A DNA stretch of 64,000 nt, from assembly GCA_027382625.1 (NCBI GenBank), contig JAJKFJ010022611.1, forward strand, positions 1-64,000, read 5' to 3'. The notes under the pieces were generated by a model, which was not told where the DNA came from, made no database searches, and worked only from the letters and a program-made list of their open reading frames with translations. Numbering within the stretch: the first letter of the stretch is position 1; each line of letters begins with the position of its first letter. A program made the position numbers and the translations under genes. Below, one piece after another: positions 1-11,281 of this stretch. This DNA is from Tetmemena sp. SeJ-2015 (taxonomy: Eukaryota > Ciliophora > Spirotrichea > Sporadotrichida > Oxytrichidae).

Positions 1-988
1 TTTTAAAGCAAATTTTCTCGATCCCAGAGATAGTCGGATCGAACACAAAGCAACTCAGTGTGTCAAAGAGGCTCATGATCTCAAGCTCGGCTCATCACAG
101 AAGAAGGCAAACTCAACGAGGTCCACTCCGACCAAGGCGAGATAGAGCCTCACTCCTTTCTCATTAGCTATGGCATCCTTGAGGCTCAACTCAAACAGAA
201 GGAGACAGAGTGAGGATGATGTGAGACTGGATGAGGCAACTCAAATGAGGATTACTCCTCGCAAGCTCAAACTCTCATCCTCAGGTACGAAAGTATTTCC
301 ATCGCTGATCTGCTTATAGATAATCGAAGTGAGGGCGAAGCATCAGCAAGCGTTAAAACAGAAGAAGTAACGAGAATCGAACCTGAGGAAGTAGATGAGC
401 TCAAGTACATTCCCATCTCGCAAGTGAGGTGCAACATGAATGAATGGCTCGGAAGGTATGGCTAGCTTACAAGAGAGCTTGCGATCAAGAAGTCTGAGCT
501 CAAGTAGCAGCAGTTCTCCCTCAGCTTCATCGCAGCCATCAGCCAGGATAGAGTTATCAGCAGTCAGATCATTGAGGGAGCCTTCAACTCAGTGCTCTTC
601 GAGAACTTCATATATCAGACGCTGCGCTATGTGCGCACTGACAGAGAGATGAGCAGTAAGAAGATCGTGATCCTCATGGACAATGCAGTGATCCATAAGT
701 ACTCGGAGATGATGGAGACTGTCAGGAAGTTCAAGGCAGTGCTTCTCTTCAATGCGGAGTATTCGCCCTGGCTCAATCCAGTCGAGTCTCTCTTCTCATA
801 TGTGAAGAAGCAGCTCTAGAGTCAGCAGATCCATAACAAGTAAGATGCATCTGAGTTGAGCTTATAGGCAGCAACTGGTGAAAAGAGTCGGAGAGATCAT
901 GAGCGCGATGACTGAGACGGAGATCAGACAGATGTGGACGATCAGCATGAGGAAGTGGGAGCAGACTATACGCTTGGGCTACGTGTGA
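1..988 (+). mobile_element. Degenerate DD34E (IS630/Tc1-like) transposase remnant, left end outside window
   Basis: The catalytic part of a cut-and-paste transposase. One frame is open from 235 to 915 with TAA/TAG read as Gln. Around 530-820 it shows the Tc1/IS630 core: an ISQDRVISSQII strand, a helix with NSVLFENFIYQTL, the second catalytic Asp in MDNAVIHK and the Glu in SPWLNPVES, with 34 residues between Asp and Glu. The last segment, ending at TGA 986-988, lies in another frame, so there is a break near 870; another break lies before 235, where coding-like segments in other frames end in TGA. The sequence is clearly richer in GC than the flank. Family knowledge: hypotrich germlines carry telomere-bearing transposons of this superfamily. 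No terminal repeats or telomeric C4A4 runs were seen, so assignment to a named element is not possible. Confidence 0.75.
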
Positions 989-3900
989 TGCATCCTTAGG
1001 ATGATGATGTAGGCTTGAGCCATATATGCATGAGACCTAATTAGATATAAGTACAAGCACTCTAATAATCACTACAACTACCCTGGATATAAAATCACAG
1101 GTTTTGGGGTTTTAAGCATTGGTAATAATTATATAATATTGGGCATAAGCTCGAAATCGCTCTTATTTATTTTCCATAACTGCGATCAAACTTTTCTAAA
1201 CGTGCAATATTATAGTATATTAAGAGTCAGAGCTTAATATTATTTGTGATCAGGACCTAGAGGTATAATATATTGCTGATCTAGGGATAATTCAGCCGCG
1301 GTAGGTAAGCAATATTTTTGAAGAATTAACTTTCCCAAATTAAATAGCAGATTTAATTTGATTTCATAAAAATTTCATTTCAAATGGGTTCCTACAATAA
1401 TAAATTATTATTTTAGCCTGTTGAAGTGAGAGATTTAATTTAAATCTCGGTTAAGATATTTGCCAGTATAAAAATGTGGAGCTTAATTTTTTAGGTTTAG
1501 AGTAGTAGAATAACTAAAGAATTTTTTATGTTGCATTTAGAAAATTATGTTCTTATTCATGAGGCTAATCTCTATTATTTTTAATTAAAAATATGTCGAA
1601 AACTAGAGCATTTAATTTTATTTTTACCAAATACTCTTATAGATGAGTCTTGGTTGAAAAGGAGAGAAAGCTTCTTTAAGATGATGGAAATTTACTTTAA
1701 AATTGAATTATCCCCACTTAAATTAATTTAATTCCTTAATTAAAATTTTATATATTGGAGGAGAGATTAAATGTTTGTGCAAATTAGCATATTATTGAAT
1801 TAAATTTTGAAATGAAGATGCTTACAAATATTATGATTTATTTTGTTTACTAGTCATAGACTTTGACTTAATTCACAACTATAATATAATTTGTATATTT
1901 AATATAGATATGGCTCAAAATAGCCCACATAGACACTTTTCTCGCTGTTCTTAAACTAAAATTATCACATAATAAATACATTTTGTTCTAATTTACATAA
2001 CTACCTGCAATTTAATTTCAATTTTTTTTTAAAAAAAAATTTGAAATAAAATACTCAATAAGTAATTGTTTTGGATGTAAATTAAATAATCTTGCAGATG
2101 GAATATAAAATTTATTGCAATAAATGTGATGCAGCTGCCATCTCTTGATCTCTAAAAATACTCAAATTCAAATTTCGCTTTAAATAAAAAATAATAATCA
2201 TTAGTTATTTCTTTCGCTGTATAACTTAAATTTCTGATTATTAGAGATTAACCATAAATTTTATTAACAATTAGCAGAAAATTAGCAGAGTTCAATTGAA
2301 ATAAGCATCATAAAAAATTAATAAATTTATAAGCAGTCTGAAGAATTAAAAGTATTCCTCCTCTTATATAAATAATTTTAAAGAAAATAAACGAAAAAAA
2401 ATTATTGAGTGTATTTTTTATGTTCATTATAATTTTATAGGTTGAATTAAAATCTTCTGCACTCTTTTTAAAGAGGATTTTTAAACTAAATATTATGACT
2501 TCTCAAAATTATATCTAAGATAGTAAAGACTAAAATTTTGAGCAAGAATAATCTAAAAATTATTATATTACTGATTTTTAAACAAAAATAAAGGAAATAT
2601 ATGGAAAAAAAATATATAGCAGAATGGCTTTATAAAGAAAATAATAAAGCTATTGTAAATATAAGCTCCTTAATTAATATAGGATATGTTTTTAAATAAA
2701 TTCTCTTGTTTATGAATTTAAATCAATTTTTAGAAATAATCATAATTTTAAACTTTTACTGCAGAGTTAAAATATGTTAATTTTAAACCTTGCATGACTT
2801 AATAGATATTATTATTATATTTTTTTCTCCATAATTTATAATTTTTGATTAGTTATAATTTCAAAAATTAAATTTATTATATTGGCCATTTAATTTAAAA
2901 TATTAAAAATTAATGTATTGATGGCGTCATTGAGCTAATAATAAAGTCAACTGAATTTCCAGCAAAGTATATTATTCTGTATTGGAGGTAATTTAATTAA
3001 GGTTCAATTTAATTGAATTTAGTAGCGGTTATTCATATATGTAATTTTATTAATATCGCATTAATACTGGTAATTAAATAGTCTTAAAATCATCTCCTAA
3101 AATTAGGGACTTGTAAATACTACTATTAAGTGAAGCATAAAATTTTCATTAATATTAAGCTTGAGAGGGTGGATATAGTGCATACCTAAAATCAGCAATC
3201 TATAAAATAAAGAATGGAAGTATGCCATACTATATTATTGAAAAAGTAAGAAAAAAGATATTAGCAAAATTTTTAAAACCTATTTAATTTCTTTTTCCAA
3301 CATATGTTTATCCATAATCAAAGACATTAGCTAATCATTCAAAATTATATTTTAAAAATATTTTCAATGTATAAATTTTTTCTTTTGTAAATATATAAAA
3401 TAAAGCGAGACACTGTTTTTTAACTCCTTAAAATCTATTTAAATATATTTTTTAATTATAAAATTCTTTTCTAATTAAGAGAATATCTTTATGTTATCAT
3501 AAATCAAATTATAATAAATAATTATTTTAACCCATTATTTATAATAAGATGAAAAAATAATCGAAATTGTATTCTCCAACCTTGGTTGTCCTGCTTATAT
3601 TTAGCATATAAAATATAATACGTGCTATATAATTCGATTCATAACTTTAGCTTACTTAATGAAAATTAGATCCTTTTAGTTTAACAAGGAATATTAACTC
3701 TTCTTATAAATTAAGCTAAAATTTTTAAAAAATTTATTTAGTCATATTAATATTTTAAAACATAGTGTCTTTTTAAAAAATGTAAATACTCCTCAAGTGA
3801 AGTTTTAATCATTTTTAAATTGATAACTAAAACTATCATGATAAAAAAAGAGTTTTATTTTTAGTTATAAATTATTCACAAAATGATTATTAATTTATAT

Positions 3901-6900
3901 AACGAGCAGATATGATGTGTATTGTTCGTATTTTTTTTTACAAAATAATTTCCTACCTTTCTCTTTTAAAATAATTAAAATAATAATTTCTACTATTATT
4001 TATCTTAGGAATAATTTATCCAATTTTCATTGTTCCTTTGCTTGTTCTATTTGAACTTTATTATTCATAACAATAATTATGACTGGTCTTTGTTGGATTC
4101 GTTTCAATTCTGAACAACTTTTTTTAAAAAATAAAACATCGTAATATAAAATAATTTCAACCTTATCTTTAAAATTCGTACTTTATGTAAAAATAGATAC
4201 TTTTTAATAGATGTATCATTAGCAAAAAAAAAGATGTTAGTGATAAGTATAAATGAGTAATGATTTATTTATTAAAAATTATTTGAGCAATAAGCAAAAA
4301 GAAGATTTTTTGTGCTGGAGCATCAAATTAAATAAATAGCAGCTGAATGCAATCATGTTTCTTATGTACAGATAGTTTGGCATCTAGGTAAAAGTGTATA
4401 TTTTTATAAATATTAGTAAGAATGTTTTTATTATAAAGATGAAACTAACAAAATTATCGATATTTATAATTTATAAATTTATAATAAAAATGCAAATTTA
4501 TGGAGATAATTTAGAAATAAAACTAGAATAATGAGGTAAATATTTCAATTCTTATCATGAATTAGTAAATAAAATATCCTTAAGCAATTCTGATAAATGA
4601 AGAGAGACTCCGTAGACAACTAAATTACGATTTTTTTAATTATGGATTAATATAATAAAAAATTTTTTTTTTTGTGCAAATATTTAAGTGATAGATTTAA
4701 AATAAATTTAATGAGTAAGAATTAGAAAGGTATGTTATACTTATTTTTGTATGAAAGTTAAAAACCGTAAGTATCAAAAATATTATATGAAAATAGTAGC
4801 TCAAAATAAAACTTTATTTCCCCCAATTTAGCAGCATATTAATTGAAAAAATTAACTCCTCCTTATATTTTAATGTTACAAAAATAATTGGTCTTAATTG
4901 TTTTATCTTTCTTAAATTTAATGTATTTAAAATTTACATTAAAAGGCATCTGAATAAAAATGAAAGTGTTGGTGCTTATTTATATTTATTTTGTATTACT
5001 TAAGACGCCTCCATCGTACATTCCACCATCTGTGCTTAACCATCCATAAAACACTTGCTATAAGAGCAATCAAGAAATCCCATTTTAACACTTCATAAAC
5101 AACTTATGAAGGCTATGAGTTAGATATTAACTTACAATACCAGCTGATGATTTTTATTTTAAAATGAATCTTAAAATAAATTATATAGATGAGGATACCC
5201 AAATAAGAACACCCAGTAAATCATTGCTAGGTGATATTTATCCAATACTAATTTTTAGTATTTTCCTTAAACTTAATTTTTAAAGATGTCTATATTTATT
5301 CCAGAATTAAATATTCATTTGACTTCTCGAGATAATTGAAGAAGCTAATAATTTATAAGTAAACGTGAATGTATTTTAAAGTTTTATTCATAATTAAATT
5401 TGGATATTAATTTAAAATTAATTATATATTTCAATCTTTAATTCCATACTGAAACTTTAAAAATGAAATTATTGCTACAGATTCATTAATCCTGCAATTG
5501 AAATGCTCTATAGGCTAAAATAAAGCTAATTAAACGTAATGAGATAAAATACTGTTAGATATTCTGCAATCGATACAAGTGAGAATACGCTCTGTTTTCA
5601 GTTAAGAGAATTTTAGTAAGCTCTAACTTATTAGTAAGTATAATTCCAAATTCAATATATTACCATATCAACAAACGTCAGAATGTTCATTCAATAGCCC
5701 CAAAAGAATTATATATACTCTTTTTCAAATTCCAAATTAGATTTTTGAAAATTAAACTTAAATTAGCTCAGAAGATTATCAAATTAATAAAAATTTATAT
5801 AATATTGTCAGTTGCATAAGTGAGAACATGCTGTAATTTTCTAAATGTAAATTTTTCATTGAGAAAATTTTTACGAATTGAATAAGTTTTGATCCATTCA
5901 GTTAATATGCTGTATTGAACATATTTTAATTAATTGCAAACATCTAATTAAATTACTTATTACTGGTAATAATGCTTCTATTTAATTTGCTTGCTGATTA
6001 GTTAATTATTTACAAAGATTCATAAAAACTAATTTTAATAGAGAAGTATTTAAACCAATCAAAGATTCTAAATTATTCATCATGACATGAGTAAATTTTT
6101 ATATAAGTTGTCGATTTAATTAATTAATGCTCTTTTTAACTTCCGCTAAATGTTTTCATTGCTTTCCTACTTTTATTTAATTCTCTCAACCTTATTTTAA
6201 TAGTTCGGAGTCTACTTCTATATTTAGCATTATAATTTATTTCAATTCTATTTTATTTTGGTGAATTAAACAGTCATCCTACGAGTGAGTATAATTTTTC
6301 TAAAACAATATTTTTTAACCACATTAAAAAATGTCAAATACAGTCAATCTTTAATGGAAATGATGAAACTTTGGTTGCAATTAACTTTATTAATTAGAAT
6401 ATTTTGGCTTAAATAGGATAGTAATTAGTTTCACTAATCAGTACAATAAGTGCTGGTCTTTGAAATTAATTATTAATTTTACATTTCTAATATTTTACTT
6501 TAAGAATATTTTGGAAAAAATTATTGCAATATTTGAAATTCGTTAACTTCCCCAGCATTTACTTAAAATTAAAAATCAACAAATTAATAAATAAATTATA
6601 TTAATTGCTCTGCCGTTCAAAGATCCTCCGAAATAAATTTCCCCATACCCATTCTAAATTTGAGCTACAGCATATAAATAAAACGCATAGTTTATTATAA
6701 TACAAACAAATTCAAATATAATTATTTAAAGGAATAACTAATTTAGCTTCAAATGAACATGAAAATTATATAATTTCAATACCTCAAGCATTTTAATGGG
6801 AACTTTCTCATACTTATAAGATAATAAAATTTAAATTACTAATTTGCTGTACATGTATTAGAATGAATTTAAAACGATCTGTAGTTCTGTAAATTATATT

Positions 6901-8475
6901 ATTTAAAAAGATATTGCTCAAAATAAATTACTTGTATAATCTATCAAAGATTTAATTATTTTCGCATAAAAATTAATTAGCATTGATTACGCTGTTGTCT
7001 GGAGTAATAATTTACATAAATTATTTCATAATTTGGCCAGAAACAAGATCTGTAATTTAAGTCTCCAATCCATAGAATCTTGGAAATTAATTTTACTTGT
7101 AGCACTCATACCCATTGGACATCTAAGCAAAGTTAATTTTATAATTTTAAGATTATTTATATTTTGAATATTTTTAAATCTCAAATATTAAAATGATAAG
7201 GAAAAAAGAAATAGAGATAAGAAAATAATTCTCACTAGATACCTATTTTGTTTTGTATGTAAGCAAACTATTTAAATCTATTATTAATTTTGAGTTTATT
7301 ATTTTAGATTAATTAAGTCGATAACACAAGTTTTTACTTAAATGTAACTTTGAAAGCATAAACCTTAAAATTATTGCTTAAATACAATTTTTCTTATAGA
7401 AATGATATATTAAATTTCGTGGAATTATCATAAATATGTTTTTAATATTTTTAGCATAATAATCCCTATATTTTAAATTTAATTTTTATGATTAGACTTT
7501 ATAAAACCCTATTCAAATTGCTAAAAGAAGTTGATATTGAATCTTTTATGATAAATATACTTTTTATTTTAAAAATCTGAGGATAGATAAAAAAGAAAAG
7601 AGTTTTTTCCCAGAAGGATAATAAATCATAAAGAAATTTTATCACAATAATAGAAAGAATTGCAAATTATTTAAATTATTAAAAAATTAAAAAGATAACC
7701 ATGAGCAAAAAAGGGCAATAATCTCTTGCTTTTATTTTAAGCTATATTTAAGATTCAATATTTAATACTAAATAATTTTTTTGAGCAAAATAATATTTCA
7801 TTTTTTAAATTAAAATAGGTCTCATATTACTTACTTTGAAGAAGAGAGCAACGAAAATAGTACTGAATAGTAAATAAGCTTTATTGTGAGCTTAAATTAT
7901 ATCTGAATGACTTGAGCTTCCCATATTACTTCTCTACTAAAAATATAAATATGGTTTGATCTCTAAGATAGTTTCTATTGAGATATTATATATAACATTA
8001 TGATTAAATAAAACTCCGCTACCGAGCTCATTCTCTAAACTATATTTATATAATATGACTATTTATACATAAAATGTAAAGAGCATCTCTTGCATCTTTT
8101 TAATTTTATTAAGTCCTAAATTCATCCTCAATTTATGATCACAATAATTTTATTATACCAATGTTAATTATAGAAACAGAGAAAATAGCTTTTAAAATTG
8201 AATATAGAATACCAAATAAAAATGATTACAAGATAATCCTAGGATTTGAGCATTCAATTTATTTTTTTTCCTTTTCTGAATATCAAATTAAATTCTTACT
8301 ATTAAGAGTTCAAGTTTCTATTAGAAACATTTTATAGTCGCTATAATTATGATTATTTAATTGATGATAAAATTTTATTTACATTTATAATCTCGGGATA
8401 AATTTAATGATGAAAAAGAGAAATATTTGTATAAATTTGATATTACAGATTCTAGTTGAATAATATTTATTACCT
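989..8475. other. Long gene-free, very AT-rich stretch
   Basis: About 7.5 kb in which I see no open frame with protein-like composition on either strand, even with only TGA as stop, and no tRNA, rRNA or tandem array. It is dominated by A/T runs and short TAATT-type words. It probably represents germline-limited intergenic DNA or decayed transposon sequence flanking the transposase remnant. Confidence 0.6.
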
Positions 8476-11078
8476 TCATACCATGCAGAAACCATCTTCA
8501 ATGTCATTTTCCGAACTACCAGGTTTCCTTGGAGAGAGTCTCACTATTTACTCTTCAAACTTCTGATCAATTGATTTAGGCTTCTCATCATAAACAGTGA
8601 ATATCGAACTCTCACCCTAGCTCAGTTATTTAATGTTCACTGAAAAATCTTCAAAGTCCTTCAGATTCCTTATATAGAATCCCAAGGCGACACTGGGACA
8701 CATTTTGTTGAGTGAAAGCTTCTTGAGTTTAGTGCAGTGGTAGGTTTGCACGTAATCATAGAGAATATCATCTGTCAAATCCTCGAAGTAAGGAATACTC
8801 TTTTGTATCAGATGAGGGTCTAGGTAAATCAGATTGTTCGTTGAGTCACTTATCCCCACAAAGTAGAGAGCACTGTTCTCTCTACCACCTGCGATCCCCA
8901 CATTCTAAAAATTAATAGACTTAAGAGAATCTGCTTAAGAGTAAAGACCTTTTTAATGTTTGAGAGGTACTCTGGTTCGATATAGTTCAAGCCAAGTCTC
9001 AGTGGAATAATCACGAAAACACTCTCTTAAAATTGCTTAGCCTTTTCCTTGATTTTGTCCAGATAAACGCAGGAGTCCAAACACACATACATATTGAAAC
9101 CAGAGAGTGGTTTATAGATTTTCTTAGTAATATTTTAATCTCTAAATATAATGAAATGATTTTGTTCAAGCGCTTCAATACGATACTAATTGCCTAAGGT
9201 CCATACCAATCGCCAGGCTTTCTATTTATCTTCAGTCCCTCTTCAGCTATATTTTGTATCGAGAAAGGACTTTTCTACCCATCCTAATTATCAAGAAACC
9301 TAAAACGAATTAACTCAATAATATAATTTACAGTCTTAAGAGATTCATGTATAGAGATCTAGATTCTGACTTATGATAGATGAAGTCCAAGCTTTTTAAT
9401 TGGTCTTCAAATACATGCGAAATAAAGAAAACCTTAAAATTAATTAGCATGCCTGCATAGTGCTTAAAATAGCAGCATTTGACCTGTTCGTACCATACAG
9501 CCCCAACCTGCATCAGAGAAGTAACTCGAGCACCCGATTGGAAGTTCCATTTCATTTCTGTAGGTAAACCAAGTTACGAATCGAAATGAATCCTTAAAAT
9601 AAATTATGGATCCAAAATTTTTGCGAGTACTTGCTGTCTCTCTTTTTTATTTGTCTTGTCTTTGATCGTGTATTTTAGGTGCAAAAAGTATATTATAGAG
9701 CCCCTCGGATAGTATCTATAGAAATCCTACTCAAGTAGTCCATATTTCTTAGCTTTCCTGATTGTAGGTGTTGAAGTCGGAGACTCCAATTCAAAGTCAC
9801 TTCCGAAATAATTGAACTTCACTCGATACCTAAAAACGAATTAATTAATCTTTATCTTGCTTACGCAAACTCTTTGAATCTCTCAGAAAAGGACTTATTC
9901 TTCTTTTTGTTTGCAGATATTTAGGTTTACAAATTTTAGTTATTGATCACCATTCTTCCTATTCTTTCATTCGATCCGATCATTTACCTGCTTTAGTTAA
10001 ATTTACCTTCCTCCGCTTATTCTCCCTATAATTCTTCCTGCTTTTGAAAAGATTAATCGAGTTTCTAATTAAGGAAAATTATTAATAAATGCTTAAGCAC
10101 TCTGGATCCTTCTCTTTGCTGGCTAAGAAATCGTTTGTTTGAAGTAGTTGATCCCTGCGAGGGTCTCTGTCCTCTGGATTGTCTTTGATGAGTCTGTTTT
10201 TGCTCCTCTTCCATTTCGTTTAAGTATAAATAATAGGTATCTCTTATGAGTGTTTCTCGTAGTAATTACCTGTATTATAGCTGACAATTTAATAAAAAGA
10301 GAATTAAATAAATAAAATTAAAATCCGGGGCAGTTAAAGTGTGAATTGTTGGGTTCATTTTATTACCATTCGATTAAGCATTAAATTCTATGCAATTTCG
10401 CTCCTAGCGACTTTTTCGTATGAGGTCTCTGTAGCGAGTTATCTCGGCCATAAGCTTTTGAGTTTGGTTAATTTCTTGGTACGGAGTTAGTGACTTCGAA
10501 ATCTTTTCATAGCCACCTTCTATCTTAATGGCAGCAGAACATAATCATATTAAAATTAAATAAGTTATCTAACAAGCACCATTTTGGGCTATCTACTTTA
10601 CAATTTACCGGCCATCAATTTGCAACTCTTCATTTATTATTTTAACTTAATTCCGATTTACATTTAAATTGTAAATATAGTTGCTTGTTTGGAAAGCCCT
10701 CTTCCTCTCTATTGTCATTCCTTGGATTTTGTATTTCGATTTAGTTATTCGCGACTTTGTTAGGATTTTAAAATTGTAGAGTCTGAGAGTAACCAGACAT
10801 GGTTCGGGAAGCTGTGGAATTTGTAGGGGAGTGCCTGTATTGCTCCTAGGGAGAACTCTTTCGCATGGAATCTTTAGACTAAGTTTGTTAGTTTGGGGAT
10901 GTTGACGGGAAGGATTAGGCTTAAGCATTTCGGAAATAAATATTTTAAAATTAAAATATAAATTCTTATAATGATCATTTATTGCAAGTAAACTTAATTT
11001 AAATAAAGCATCGATGGTGACTAATGGTTGCTTGATTTGATGAAGGAAGGTGAGTCTTCTCTCTGTTTTAGACTCCAT
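8476..11078 (-). CDS. ATG4: ATG4-type cysteine protease (peptidase C54) with N-terminal extension, IES-interrupted
   Basis: Autophagy protease that processes and delipidates ATG8. Reading leftward from ATG 11076-11078 through eight inferred IESs and two introns gives one protein ending at TGA 8476-8478. ATG4 hallmarks appear in order: WFTYR (about 9565), the active-site Cys block SDAGWGCMVRTGQMLL (about 9500), SPFSIQNIAEEG (about 9250), KPGDWYGP (about 9210), the LGLNYIEPEY strand (about 8980), GGRENSALYFVG and YLDPH (8810-8890, catalytic Asp-Pro-His), and a final acidic EDGFCMV tail. About 250 residues precede the protease domain and match no family I know. Without IES removal this looks like two genes overlapping at ATGA near 9981; an 8-bp pointer pair removes that stop and start. 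The ATG4 identity is strong; the fusion is an inference. Confidence 0.88.
8904..8932 (-). other. IES in ATG4, pointer AGA (TCT on + strand)
   Basis: Direct repeats at 8904-8906 and 8930-8932. Removing 26 bp joins KVFTLKQ to NVGIAGGREN, the expected ATG4 sequence before the Asp-Pro-His block. There are no GT/AG ends, so it is not an intron. Confidence 0.7.
9117..9163 (-). other. IES in ATG4, pointer AAAATC
   Basis: Six-bp repeats at 9117-9122 and 9158-9163 (GATTTT on +). Removing 41 bp changes frame and joins VLKRLNKI to YKPLSGFNMYVCLDS, matching the spacing between the WYGP motif and the next strand in ATG4. Confidence 0.8.
9300..9331 (-). other. Spliceosomal intron in ATG4 (32 nt)
   Basis: Sense strand begins GTAAAT and ends TTTTAG. 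Splicing joins MNLLRL to FLDNQDG in frame. Confidence 0.75.
9414..9452 (-). other. IES in ATG4, pointer GCATG
   Basis: Repeats at 9414-9418 and 9448-9452 (CATGC on +). Removing 34 bp joins the Cys-block helix ending LCRH to VFEDQLKSL and removes a TGA. Confidence 0.8.
9590..9613 (-). other. IES in ATG4, pointer GGAT
   Basis: Repeats at 9590-9593 and 9610-9613 (ATCC on +). Removing 20 bp joins QQVLAKILD to SFRFVTWFTYR. Confidence 0.7.
9830..9864 (-). other. Spliceosomal intron in ATG4 (35 nt)
   Basis: Sense strand starts GTAAGC and ends TTTTTAG. Splicing joins RFKEFA to YRVKFN in frame. Confidence 0.75.
9894..10023 (-). other. IES with decoy stop and start in the ATG4 gene, pointer AGAATAAG
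   Basis: Eight-bp repeats at 9894-9901 and 10016-10023 (CTTATTCT on +). Removing 122 bp joins KNYRENK to SFSERFKEF in frame. The deleted part holds the apparent stop of the upstream half (9980-9982) and possible ATG codons for the downstream half (9983, 9953). Confidence 0.68.
10069..10097 (-). other. IES in ATG4 N-terminal part, pointer CTTAA
   Basis: Repeats at 10069-10073 and 10093-10097 (TTAAG on +) enclose 24 bp of AT-rich sequence. Removal keeps the frame and takes out a low-complexity, Gln-coding interruption. Confidence 0.6.
10264..10320 (-). other. IES in ATG4 N-terminal part, pointer TAATT
   Basis: Repeats at 10264-10268 and 10316-10320 (AATTA on +). Removing 52 bp joins LTAPDFN to YYEKHSQEIP with a frame change. 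Confidence 0.65.
10533..10578 (-). other. IES in ATG4 N-terminal part, pointer TGCT
   Basis: Repeats at 10533-10536 and 10575-10578 (AGCA on +). Removing 42 bp deletes a TGA and joins QIAQNGA to AIKIEGGYEK in frame. Confidence 0.68.
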
Positions 11079-11281
11079 AATTTAAGATAGACAAAATTAA
11101 GATAAGTGCAAGTGCTTCAAGTATATTTATTTATTTATTTAATTATGAGATATATCCTTTTATTTATTTTAATAATCATTAGGATGATGGAGAGAAGGAA
11201 TTAATTAACTTCTTAATTTACAAAGACTAAAGAAAAATGAAATCCTTAAACACCTAATTCTTTATTTAGGACAAATAGTAA

